NCBI RefSeq assembly: GCF_022201045.2
Contig: NC_068557.1
Span: 29,923,501-29,987,500, forward strand
Source of the DNA: Citrus sinensis
Taxonomy: Eukaryota; Streptophyta; Magnoliopsida; Sapindales; Rutaceae
Direction of reading: 5' to 3'
DNA length: 64,000 bases
Both the position numbers and the translations under genes were made by a program. The notes beneath the pieces are model-generated. The model saw nothing but the letters and a program-made list of their open reading frames with translations. It did no database searches and was not told the DNA's origin. Positions 45,798 to 57,810 of this stretch are shown here, in pieces; the stretch's first letter is position 1, and each line of letters starts with the position of its first letter.

Positions 45798-48700
45798 TCA
45801 GTTTTCAGGCTCAATAAATTGGTTGCAATCGATTCCCTTACTAGAAAAGGCCTCCACAAGCTTTGGAAATAACTTAGCAAGCATGATTTTGAAGCCCACT
45901 GAACATCCGTTGGAATTTTCTCCATTTTCTTTGCATCCAGAGGCAGTTCCTACTGCAGCTCCTTCCATGTATGCCTTACAAGCCAATAAAATGTATTTGC
46001 AGCGTTGACTGAAGTGCTCCTCCACAAGCTCCTTAAAATGCTACATAAAAAAAAAATAAAAAAATTCAACCATTACTAAGAATTTCTATATTCCAGATAA
46101 ACACACTTGGTGGTTTTAAATGGCATCTATTTCTGTCAATTGAGAATTCCACTATTTCTCTGATTTTCAATTGCACAGATGTAATGCTTGCAATATGCTT
46201 TAGATCAAAGACTAGTGATCATCTTATTCTCATTATTTCAATGAGAGATCGACAGTAAACAGCATAGCAACTTTACTGACACGGTAAAACCAAATTCCAA
46301 ATTTAAGACATTACCTTGGGTGGCTTGTGAAGTAGGTAAAGCATGGACTTGCAAGTCACAAGGAATGCATTTTCATTGTAGCTTACTGAGTTTTTCTCTC
46401 CCTCAGCTCTTCCTATCTGCTTATCATATCCAGCCTCGTTGAAATAAGGTTTCTCATTAAGCACAAGAGCTTGGAGGGAGAGAAGAACTTGAAGAATCGT
46501 GGAGCCCCCTGGATTCCATACTTCAGTGCCTGAACCCGTCCAAGTATTGAGGAGGCTGAGACAGACCTTTCCGGACTCATACAAGTTAGGGTTCACACGG
46601 AGTCCACCAGAAATATAGTGTACTAACTGCACAAAAATAATTTTGTTCAGGCAAAATAATTATTTAATGAATACATTCGTAAAGATGTTTGCATAGACAA
46701 ATATTTACAAAGTGCTCGGAAACTCATATAAGCAGCATCCTTTATTGCATAGAAAACGATAATGATTGAAATGGCAATATAGTCTTTGCACTACCAAAGT
46801 TGGGGCTACACAAGACAGCAGTGATTTATTCAAGCGTGAACTCAGTAACAAGTAAAGCAAAATTATATACGAAAACTTACAGGCGGCTCATGAGGATACT
46901 CTGGAGGAAGAAAGATGTCAAAGAAGAACAGCCCGTCGTGATAGGGAGTTCCCTTTGCACCAACAATGGCTGCCCGTATGAGATCCACCCTATCCTCGAA
47001 GATGCGGACATAGATTGTTTCTGTCCCGGTTATCACACTCTTATAAGAAATTGAAAGAATAAAAATTTGACAGCTTTAACATTGATATTGGAAATTCCAG
47101 TTTTATGTGCTAACAGTTCACATATGTAAATAACATAGCTGCAGAAACTTTTTTTTTTCTCCCTACTTAAAATGTTTTCCTTTGTACTAGTTCTACTTTA
47201 ACAGCAGAAATCTTCTGTTTTTACCTTTGACAGTTAATCACTTTTTTGACATTTTTGAGATATAGAACTAACTGCATAATAATCACCGCCATATGGAAAA
47301 AAATAAAAACAGAAGTAATATATTGGAGTAAAGGTCCCTGATCAATCTTCTTCCCTAGAAGAATAACCTTTCTTTTCCTTTTCTTAACACTTCTTTTTCC
47401 CCCGCTCAAGTTTCCGTATCTTTCAGTAGAAAAAGAGCATTTGTTATCACAAGATAGGGTTTACCAGTGTAGCAGCTGATACCATCTAATACATTTGCTA
47501 GTCCAATTTTTGCAAGTTACAACTAATAGAAATGGAATAATACTGGAATAAGTACACTGAAGCAGCATACAGAAAATATAATAGTACTAACCAGGAAGGG
47601 ATTTCTCTAGAATGCTCCATTCTTGCTGAACCTTCTTCACCCAAGCTCTTTTCACCTGTCGGGAAAAAAATGGAGAGAGGAAAAGAAAAAGGATTATCCA
47701 GATTGTTTGATGGTATCAACCAGTATATTTGCAGAGATAAATGAAAGATGTCTCTAACCTGAGACAGTGCTAACCCCTTGCTGGCACCAAGAAAATGGTG
47801 GTCTGAAGAATCGCTAACCATATCAAACTGCCGAAACTGATCTTCTGAATTCTCACAAGCTGTAAAAGCTTTAAATTCTTCTTTCTCTGGGTCCTCTTCA
47901 ACTTCTTGAATTAAATTTGTCTTTCCACGTGTCTGCAACTCACTAGGATGGGGCTCACAGCAGATATTTTTAGCTTCAAATACTTCTTTCTCAAGCAGAA
48001 TCTCAGTCTCATTCGCATCTTCAGGTATATGACCAGATGACACTGAGTCTGACTGCGATGTGGAACCAAGGGGTCCAAATAGGCTTGTCACAATGCTAGT
48101 GAAAAATCCAATGGCAGCACAGGCAAGAGAAAAGGAACTTGACTCCCATGGGTACTTTTTGCAGCCTTCACCAGAACCATCAAAACTTGGCAAATTCTGA
48201 GCAGACAGAACAGCTATCCAGTGATTAAGAGATAATCTAAAATAACACAAGCTTAAGCTGGGTTGAAAACAAAATTCAAATTCAGCGAATTTTAAGTGTC
48301 TATAACAATAGAAAAGGAGCGAGGGAGAAATTACCTCTCCTCCATGGCTTGAATATTGTTTGCCATGCAGTTCTCGATTCAATTCCTCGATATTACCTTC
48401 ATTTGTCCCAGGGGTTGTAGCTGAACCTTCATATTTTTCAACCCCATAAATTTCATTAGGTCCAACCTGTAACAATGCCCAAGTATAAATTTAAAGATGC
48501 TGAACCTAAGTGATACTAATTAATCATGAATACTCAATCAATAAGAAACTGGTATATTAAGTGCTGAGTTGGATGAATGATGTAAAAGTTTTGCTGTTTT
48601 AACCAGCATTGCAGCCATGATACAAGCTCATTGTGTCCACGCGAAAACCATCAAATTTAAGCATGCATTACCATTTTGCTGACAAGAAATCCTTTCTGAA

Positions 48701-50299
48701 ATACACATTCAGAAGGATAATTCAGTTAAAAATTCCTAGCTACTAACCATGAAGCTGAACTGTACGCTACAGTGGCCCATGATTACCAGCACAACCTTTA
48801 TCGGAAAGTGTCAGTGAAAAATTCATGCATTGAAAAGTATACTCAATGCAAAACATAGAATATAGCCAAGATTAATCAAACAGTAAGGATGACTAAATTT
48901 CACATACCTTGGTTGTAAAACCAGTAGCCCATCTCACCTCCACAGCACCATCTTTAAAGCCAGTAACAATGCCAATGCAAGATGAATAATGTGTATCAGG
49001 GCAATCATTCTGTTCCCAATCAGAGATCGTGCCTTCCAAAGCAGCATCTTTACACATGCCAAACTGGTTCTGGACCAACTTAAACACTACATCCCCATAA
49101 CAGTAGGAGTAGTCTGGGTGCTCAACCAGTTCATAAGCACTTACCTCAGACTGATTTGCATCAGAATCACTATTGGCCTTCGCCCTCCATTGGACTGTTA
49201 CAGTCCTTTCCTTTGCGTCCACACCCTGCACAACCCCCCATCTTTGTCCGCTAGGTATATGTGGATCATCGGAAATGCCCTTTTCCAGCACAAACTGATC
49301 AGGCCAAAATTCATGAGAATTTACAACATTAACGGGGAGCAGAGCCTGAGAATCCAAACCCACAGAGCAGCTACCATCTTGCCACACAACATCAAATTTG
49401 GTCTTTGTTTTCACGATAACAAAAACCTCTGCTAAACTTGAACCAGGGTTTCTTCTCCTAAGTCCTCTTTCCAATTTCTTGTTATCACAAGTAGATGAAT
49501 TGATAAAAGTTGGCTCCGTGATAACCTTGTCGTCAGCAGTTGGAAGCATGCACCAGTCACCTAGCTGCCAGTTAGCATGGGAAAAACCTGACAACAAAGT
49601 CAAGTTTTTTGAGTCTTGTAGACGTGGTGGAGCAGCTAAATTCAGATCAGAACCCATTAGGGCAGATGCAAGCCAATCAACATACACCAAACCTGCATCT
49701 ACTTTGCAAACGGTTCCCTCAACTTGATTTTCCCTCCCAGTACCACATAACCATGAAACCGATTTAACAGTTGAGAGCCTAACCTTTACTCTCTGTCCTG
49801 GATAATACGGATACTGAGAATCTTCAAGCAAGCTGGGAGAAATAGGTAAGAGCTTCTCATGATCTACAGCAGTGACTTCATACTTGGACCCATCATCTAA
49901 AACTATATTCACAGAGTCAATTACTTTATCAACCCTGCCAAGCCATGCACCAAGAACCACAAAATCCCCCACTGAGATGGAGCGGATCTTTAAAATATTT
50001 TTGGAATTTACATCTTTTATGATGTATCCGGGAATGCCCTCCAAGTCCACGAGCATGTTAATATTAATCACTCTGCCCATTTGTCCAGATGGATCTGTTA
50101 CAGAGCGCACAATGTCCCCATGCGTAAATCCCCGGTCAAATGAGAGGAAGTCATCAATTTTTCCAATGCTCTCCTCCAGGCTTGATAAAATGCTTGTAGC
50201 CTGCCCCCCATACAGAAAGTCATTTTCCTCATGCCCCTCACTGCTACCACTCTCACTAAAACTTTCCCAATCAGAGTCACTGAAGAGCGCATCCATCAT
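45798..50299 (-). CDS. PHO2: PHO2 / UBC24, E2 ubiquitin-conjugating enzyme of phosphate homeostasis
   Basis: PHO2 is a large E2/E3-like enzyme of the endomembranes that marks phosphate transporters (PHT1) and PHO1 for degradation. Seven coding exons close in phase: 50299-48908, 48466-48335, 48196-47759, 47655-47592, 47020-46881, 46626-46315 and 46040-45798, giving 906 aa; Arabidopsis PHO2 is 907. The N-terminus reads MMDALFSDSDWESFSESGSS, then SLEESIGKIDDFLSFDRGF. Several SH3-like modules follow in exon 1. The block FRQFDMVSDSSDHHFLGASKGL precedes the catalytic domain. The UBC domain spans about residues 620-830, with TPYHDGLFFFDIFLPPEYP, and the catalytic Cys lies in ESGKVCLSLLNTW. A 5' UTR intron fits 50308-50681. 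Five miR399 sites in the leader indicate repression under phosphate starvation. Confidence 0.96.
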
Positions 50300-50911
50300 T
50301 TAAATGCCTAACAAAAGAGATTTACAAAAATCTTTAAGTTACCATCAATACCACAAGTGTAAAGAAGACAAATACGGTAGCAAGACAACTTCAAATTGCA
50401 TTGTCCATCAGGCAAAAGTTCTCACCTTCGTCACAGAAACAATGATATAAATTTATCTTTTCTAGTACTGAATTTGCTCAAATACTTTGGTAATCTTCAC
50501 AGAGTACTATAACAGTTCACCAGGGAAAAAAGTGAAGCAGTTATAAACACAAACAGAAGCAGTTATAAACCACATTTCACTTCACTGGAGCAAATTTGAG
50601 CTACTTAGGGTTTGCCAGAACTTCTTTTGGCACAGAAAACACAAAAGAACTGTATAAAAGAGTAGAGATGAAGAGAGGTACCGTCAACTTTGAGTCCTGT
50701 TGAAAAAATCGAATTCTCCAACGGTATGCTAGTTAAAATCTTAATGATTGCAATGCAGGTCTGTCATCAGTTGTCAATTCCAAAAGTTGATACAAGTGTA
50801 AAGCTGTGGTTATCGGTATGACTCTTTGTAAAGGATCTTTAATTACAGATCTTCCAATTTATAAGTCCAAATCTCCAAAAGGATATATTGACTCGAAAAC
50901 TGGAGATCTAT

Positions 50912-50932
50912 TGCCAAAGGAGATTTGCCCCA
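50912..50932 (-). promoter_or_regulatory. miR399 target site 1 (nearest the PHO2 start codon)
   Basis: The plus strand reads GCCAAAGGAGATTTGCCC after a T, the miR399 sequence itself, so the minus-strand PHO2 leader carries its complement. The last bases (CA) differ from miR399 isoforms. Confidence 0.9.
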
Positions 50933-50997
50933 ACAGGGAACTGGAGTCAACTAAAGACTCCTCACAACAATAATAGGAGCCAACAAAGGACTCCAAA

Positions 50998-51018
50998 TGC
51001 CAAAGGAGATTTGCCCAA
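50998..51018 (-). promoter_or_regulatory. miR399 target site 2
   Basis: Same 18-base core as site 1 on the plus strand, followed by AA, so pairing with the 3' end of the microRNA is weaker there. Confidence 0.9.
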
Positions 51019-51136
51019 TGAACAGACTAAAGTTTCCACTGGGTGAAACTTTGAACATGTACTCCCAACAGCAGAAGTAACAAATTGGTACAACTGCCAG
51101 ATGAGATTGTTCCTACAGGTTGTTGGACAACCTGAA

Positions 51137-51157
51137 TGCCAAAGGAGATCTGCCCTG
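51137..51157 (-). promoter_or_regulatory. miR399 target site 3, best match
   Basis: The plus strand reads GCCAAAGGAGATCTGCCCTG after a T. It differs from miR399a at one central position and keeps the 3' CTG, so it pairs along the whole 21 bases apart from one mismatch near positions 12-14. Confidence 0.92.
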
Positions 51158-51269
51158 CAGTGGTGTTTGGAGTTCCAAACAAAATGATAGATTTCCAACA
51201 ACCAATGGACTCTTCCAAAATCAACCACTGCAAAGGTAAGTATCCAACAAAGGAAACTTACAAAATTTT

Positions 51270-51290
51270 TGCCAAAGGAGATTTGCCCAA
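51270..51290 (-). promoter_or_regulatory. miR399 target site 4
   Basis: Core GCCAAAGGAGATTTGCCC on the plus strand, ending AA like site 2. Confidence 0.9.
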
Positions 51291-51345
51291 CAGTGGAATG
51301 TTACAGGTTTTAAAAATTTGCTCCTTAGAGAAACCAAATTTTTAT

Positions 51346-51366
51346 TGCCAAAGGAGATTTGCCCCA
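51346..51366 (-). promoter_or_regulatory. miR399 target site 5 (most 5' in the transcript)
   Basis: Core GCCAAAGGAGATTTGCCC on the plus strand, ending CA like site 1. All five sites lie within 455 bases of leader. Confidence 0.9.
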
Positions 51367-52316
51367 AACTGAAACTAGAATTCTATCAGTTCAACCAAGA
51401 TTCATCACATCTTAGCTGCCCAACAAAGACAACTAATAAGCACCATTTCTAGCAGCTTGTTTCAAACAATCTCGGTCATTGTATCATATAATTCTTCAAA
51501 GAGAGTTATTCTAAAAACTGCTTTTCTTTCCCCAAAAGTCAATTGAGCTCCTTTGACCTGTGCAATATCTCAACCTGCACCAAAAATAACATCTTAATAT
51601 TGTTCAGAGACTTTTCAATATCAACAGATTTAGAAAGTGAAAAATATGAGAATTTTAATTTGAAAAAAGGAACAGCAGCCTCTCTTCTGAAAGTCATATT
51701 CTTATTAAAACAAGCAATTACTTTCACATCTAAAACTTATTTTGTAGATTTTCCTGCAGATGAAAAAAGGCACCAAACATAAATTCAATCTTCACAAAAG
51801 AAAAAATTATGAATTTTCTATTAGGAATTTGACAAATCATTACTATTATATAAGTAGCCTCCGGAGGACAACTAAATAAAACTTGAATTTTCTTAAAGTT
51901 CATTCTAGCAAACATATTAAATTCAAGTAGAAAGGCATCATAACTATGAGCAACCAAATTGGAAGCGTGTTAAATTTTTGTCCGTAATTGAAATTTCTGA
52001 TTAAAACATTGTGAGAGACCAGAATTATACAGTACAACAAAGATTCAAAGTACATTCTTTATCTATTTCTGTTGGAACTTTCACATACAACTTCAATTTC
52101 AAAGAATTTCAACAACCTCAAAAGCTTAAACACCAAACTTATGCTTCCTAACAAAACTCAAAACCCACCAAAAGTTAACAAAGAGTTACTCCAATTATTG
52201 CAGGCCACAATAAACAGTCATAAAAGATTATCAAAACAAAACAAAACAAAACAAAAAATGAAAGAAAGCTAACACAATAATTAGACAAATATTCACCGGC
52301 TCCACTAATTACATTA

Positions 52317-52350
<34 letters not shown>

Positions 52351-52740
52351 CAAAAGGTAACAAACAGCAGAAGAAAGAACTGTACCATTTGTAGCCTCTG
52401 CAAATCCCTGGTTCCAGAAAGACAGAGAGAAAACAGCATAAAAAATTAAAAATTACATGCAACGATCAAAGGAACTCGACTCAGAACAATAGCAACCACT
52501 GAACGGGCCATTTCAAGATTTTCTCTCGCTTTTCTTTACTTTCTTTCCCAGCCAAGAAACCAAACCAACGCCAGCACAAGGGGAAGAAAAGGGGTGGGAA
52601 ATTCAGAGAGGTTCAGCAGGTGCCTCCCTGAATCCCACCCATCACGCCATTAACGAAGCCTGAAAACATTGCAGACACAGACACAGACACAGACACGGTG
52701 AGCTCTCTGTGAAACGTTGGCAGCGACTTACTTGTCCTTT

Positions 52741-53284
52741 TGAGATATGGATAAAACGGACCGTTATCTTAGTATGTATTTTTCAGTTCTTATGGGAAAG
52801 GAAGAATATACCCAACACCAACAGTGTCAAACAAATACTGTACAGTTATTGCTCAAACTCAAATCTCCTTATTACCCCCATCACCCTTACTTTTCTATAT
52901 ATATATATATATATATTACAGCATTAATAATGGTATAAGCATTAGATTTAATTTTAATTGATACTTTATAAAATTAAAAAGTTAATTAGAAAAATTCATA
53001 TATTATAGAGAGAGTGATGATAGGGGCTCCAACATTTGAGTCTTAATTGTGATTTATTAATTGGATGATAGAATACAGTAATAAATAAAATTATACTCAT
53101 CAACTAATAAATAGTAAAACATAATTGATATTGAGTTTTTTTTTCAATATTAAGATTTTCAACATTATTATATATATATTGAAAAATATTTTTAATCTAT
53201 TAATATATTAAAATATGTATCTTTTATCTGTTAATACACCTTTACTTTGTTAAGATAAAAATGTACTAATTAGAAAATTATTCT

Positions 53285-53339
<55 letters not shown>

Positions 53340-56073
53340 TAAAGAGCAATTAGCATATATGATTCATAGTGACCCCTTCCCTGTCTTTAATGCCAGCACG
53401 TGGCATGTAACAGAAATCAAATTTGAAGAATTATTCCATCCATGTGTCAACCTCAAGAGAGGAGACTTTTTTTAAGTTTGTTGCCTAACCAATGCCAATA
53501 GTAGCTTTCAATTAAGGCAGCTGGCTGCTGGATTCCCCAGTTCCATTACTCTCTTTTAGTTTTGCTTTTTCTTGTGGGCATCCCAGTAATGGCATTCACA
53601 TGTGAGCTTATTGGACCATAATTAAATTTTTTTCCCAAAACTTTTTCACTAAAAGAAGAAGAATATGCAAGGCATCACTGCTAGATTCTTAGATGATTGA
53701 TCAAGTGATCTTTCGAACGTTGTCAAGAGACATAAAAGCAATAAACTTGTGACACCATATGTGGTTAACAAAATTGCTCGGCTCTTATTCGTTGAATATT
53801 TTGCTAAAATCGGCATTGTTTCTTCTGTTAATTAATACTCATTTAGCTTTCACAGTTGAATTTGCCTAATGTATCATTCATTGATGACATGCCTATCAAG
53901 ACTACCTAAAAAAAAAAAAAAAATGCAAAGTTCAGCTGTGTTTGTCTGCTTACACAAAAAGAAGATAATACGAGACAAATGTCTCAAAAACAAAATGAAG
54001 TTTTTGGAATGTTTTGCTGAGGAAAAATGGCTGCTACTGGAACTAGTTTATTTTTCTAACAAGTACAAAATCATCAACAGAACTCCTTGTCCATAACGAG
54101 ATAAAGCAACCATAACCAAAGCCAACAAGTTCGAATAAATTATTTGGGTGGCTACAATAAAGTGTATAAACTACAAACAAGACAAAGGAGCAATAAGTTG
54201 GGTCTTTTTTTAGGTGAAATCTTTTAAGAAATGATAGAGTCTAACAGCACTAAGACACACTATGTAATTGGAAATCGATCGATATACAATATTAAAAGTA
54301 TTGCCTGAAAGTGACTACTTCCTAACTATCTTTTCCAACTTGATTCAATCTCCAAAGTTTAAACACCTATTTTAAACTGTTTCTTTTTTTTTTTGGGTTG
54401 GGGGGGGGTGGATTATAAAATGCCAGTTCTTTGTTTATGCGCTTTCGTCAGATTTATGATTGTGGCCTGAATGTAATCCTAATGAATTCTTGTGACCCCA
54501 TGAAAATCACAAGGAACCAAGCTAGCTAGAACTATACAGATACCCATGTGCAGAAAATTGATGATAAGCTTCATGTCACTAAAGGGACTCAACTCTTACT
54601 TACCCCTTAAGCTGTTCTTGCAGAATTAATAATAGGTCTCAACTCTATGATGACAGATGTGATAATTTTGTCCAGAGACTTTTTATTGTTTATAAAGAGA
54701 TTGCCAATTGTTAAAGAGAATAAAAATATATGCAAATAGAAATTATCCATAAAAAAAAAAAAATTAAATAAGGCTTCTGTGAAACAAGAAAAAGAAAAAT
54801 CTTGCTAATAAGGGCTTCACAAGTCGCAGACATATATAATTACGTGAATTCGATGTGATATTAGGCATAATGAGTAGCTGTTGATTAATAGGCGGTGTTG
54901 TATACCGCACCCCCTGGATTGGAGCAACTTAACCGATGAATGTGGAACTCAGAATATTTTTAATAATACATGTATGCTTGGATTGACAAAATCAAACAAA
55001 AGTGCTTTTCTAATTATGCTCATTATGACCCAGCTATCTAGATAATTCTTTCCGTGAAGGTCACTATGTGGCATAGTGCTTGACTTGATAGTCAACTTCT
55101 TATCACATCAAATAATCAACTCCACAGCTTCTGCTACGTGCCCTCATGCTCAGCTTTTATAATTAAGCTTTGGAAAATGGGAAGAGTTACTTCACAGAGA
55201 GAGAGAGGCAAAAAGGCCCAAAAAAAAAAAAACTCAGACCCTTTAACACATTGAACGTGCAAGTACAACTTCGTGAAGTTTGCATGTTAATTTGCCTACA
55301 CTTTTCATATGATTCTAGGCAGTAGAAGATGAGAAAAAAGATTTTAATCAACAATACAAACCCTTCCCCCCCCCCCCCCCCCAATTCGTAAGTATTGCGC
55401 AAGTTCTGTAGCTCTTTAATTGCTCATGCCGATTCCAAAATATAGTAATAATAATAATAATAATAATAGAATAAGAAGAGGAATTTTATTCTCGAGCATT
55501 ATCATAGTTTAATGCATATAGGGTTGCTCCATAATTATCGAAAACTAACAAGAATTAATCGTATGGATGCCATCACAGTCCACTACCAAGTTAAGTGCTT
55601 GACTTGATGTGTATATATATACTATAGATATATACTACTAATATTTAGAAACCTAATGGACTTCTAACGTGTATTATTATTTGAGAATTAATGTTCTTCT
55701 TTAATGCCTGTGCAACAATATATGGTTAAAAAAATACGCATTAACAATCAAAAATCAAGAAAAAGGCAAGCAATACTTTGAGCTGCATGCGCTGGAACCC
55801 AACCAATCTCAACTTCGAAGGATTCGCAGCGACATATCGTATGATTCGTTAAAGATTGATTCCTCTTTTTGGTTCAATTTGTTTGACTGGCTTGATAAAA
55901 AAAAAAGTTGACAATGCATCTTGAGTTACCATTTGTGGTATTAAAAAAAAAAAGGGAAATCTTGGTAAAACGGAGTACACATAATATCAGCAACTGGTGG
56001 CCGCACATTTTCAAATAAAATAAACAGTTTAAGTTGAGAAATAAATAGAATACATTTTAATAAAAGAGTATGG
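52741..56073. other. Gene-poor AT-rich spacer with simple repeats
   Basis: No gene was recognised on either strand. Simple repeats include (AT)n at about 52895-52917 and 53287-53331, a run of about 20 C at 55363-55382 and (AAT)n at about 55446-55468. Short ORFs here have no recognisable content. Confidence 0.5.
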
Positions 56074-56834
56074 CTATTTGAACCCACTTAATTACTCATT
56101 AAACTCATTTACTGAATAAACACACTTCTAAAATTTAAAATATGCAATTTTACTTTATTAACCCATGTTAATACCTAAAATACCCTTATTAAGCTAAATT
56201 ATCATAATTTCTCTAATCATTTTCTTCTTTATTTGGACTTTTTCCCATCACTATATTATCCCAAATTCTTAAACTTTTTTTTAAATTTTTAGTAGATGTT
56301 TTCCCCTTGATATTTCATGTGTTTGGAACAATACACTAAAAAAATTTAAAATAAACAACTGATAACAAAATTACAAATACATTTATAATAAATAAAAAAT
56401 TCAAGTAATTGCAACAGTTCTTGCATTTTTTTTTTTTTCTTACATAGAAGAAAGCTTGCTGAATGGAAAGATGATTTGTTGTCCTATTCAAAGAAATTGG
56501 AAGTGATGAAATTAGATGGTGGAAGTCAAGAGGAATTGTAATAGCAATAAACTTTCATCCAAATATATTAAAAAATTAATTGAAATTTTATTCCATAAGA
56601 AAAGTCAAAAGTATAAATAAGGGAAAACAAATTTAATCTTTGGGTTTAAAAAATCGTAAACAGCATGAAAACAATACATCGAATAATAAAGAAAATAGGA
56701 GAAAAGTTGTAATTTTTTTATTTAATTTAATTATAAAATCTTATCTATTATAGTAATTTTCTATGTGGACATTTTAGCAATTAAAAAATTTATTAAATAT
56801 TAAATTTAATAAATATTTTGGTGGGTTCAAATAG
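56074..56834. mobile_element. Non-autonomous DNA element with perfect 14-bp inverted ends
   Basis: CTATTTGAACCCAC at 56074-56087 is matched by its exact reverse complement at 56821-56834, bracketing 761 bp of AT-rich sequence without a transposase. This is the structure of a MITE-like element. A target-site duplication is not evident, so the superfamily is unknown and chance or a solo remnant cannot be excluded. Confidence 0.6.
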
Positions 56835-57153
56835 TCTCACCCTTAATCAAAACATTAAAATTATTTGGATGAAGATATATATTCGAGGGCCTGAGGTGCG
56901 GTAAGGTGAAGTGGAGAAACTATTGTGATAATGAATTCCATTAGCATAATCATATTTAAAGGCGGAAGTGGGAGCGGCCAAAAGTGCTTTTGGAAAAAAA
57001 ATGTCCAGTCTTTGTGATATGGGGAGGTTTCCTTCCATCCATGGACCATGATCCATCTTTATCAAATTGAGTGAATTTAATAAATAAAAAATTATTTCAT
57101 TTTTAAGTCCAAAATGTTAAAATTAAGGGATCCTTCTAACATATCGATTATGG

Positions 57154-57810
57154 TGCGTTTACTTTATGGAATGAGAATGAGGTGGAATGAGAATGAGCTG
57201 AGAATGTAAATGGGCTGGAATGAGAATGAGATTCCAATGTTTATTTGGCAAAAATAAATGGGAATGAGAATGTGCTGAAATGATATTAACGTGATTACTT
57301 GACAAAATAAATAGGAATGAGAAATGTGAATGAGAATCGATTTACTAAAATACTCATAGTATTAAATAATGTAATTTTTATTAACTAGATATATGTATAA
57401 ATATTATTATAAAAATGATATTAATTAAAAAATAAAATTATTAATAATGATAAATGTTAATAATGACAATATTAATAAAATAAAAATAATTAATAATAAC
57501 TAAAATAATAAAGTTAATAAAATTAATAAAATTTAATAATAATACTAATGATATTTAAAATAATAAAATTAATTGTGATTTGAACGAAGGTAATTCAGAA
57601 AATATAAAAAAATTAGAGGGATACAAAAATCAATTCAGGAAATGAGAATCCCCATTCTGAACCCCCATGGTAATGAGATTCTCATTCTTTATTCTTAAAT
57701 TGTGTGGGACTCACACATTTCATTTTTATTCTCAAATTATATTTTATCAAGTAAACATAAGTTTCATTTCTATTTCTTCATCTCATTCTCTAAATTATCA
57801 AGTAAACACA
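57154..57810. mobile_element. MITE-like element with TGYGTTTACTT ends
   Basis: TGCGTTTACTT at 57154 faces AAGTAAACACA ending at 57810 (one mismatch in 11). Sub-terminal sequence is rich in GGAATGAGAATGAG repeats at the left and AATGAGATTCTCATTC-type sequence at the right. The middle is AT-rich and non-coding. No convincing target duplication was found. Confidence 0.6.

Larger units (their letters stand above)
50300..52740 (-). other. PHO2 5' leader, introns and promoter region
   Basis: A leader intron fits 50308-50681, with donor G/GTACCT and acceptor TTGTTAG. The exon upstream carries the five miR399 sites. One or more further leader exons probably lie between about 51400 and 52740, but their junctions could not be fixed. 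An (AC)n microsatellite is at 52318-52347, and ACAGAC hexamer repeats occupy 52674-52697. Several small upstream ORFs exist, and none was recognised. Confidence 0.6.

Noticed and set aside
47498-48475. 325-codon separate gene on the minus strand
   Set aside because: It is PHO2 exons 2-4 read through open introns.
50912-51366. Cluster of MIR399 genes on the plus strand
   Set aside because: The plus strand reads as miR399 itself, but no copy has a facing complementary arm to form a hairpin, and the copies lie just upstream of minus-strand PHO2. They are target sites.
53287-53331. Palindromic AT tract as an origin or matrix attachment site
   Set aside because: A plain (AT)n microsatellite with no further supporting motif.
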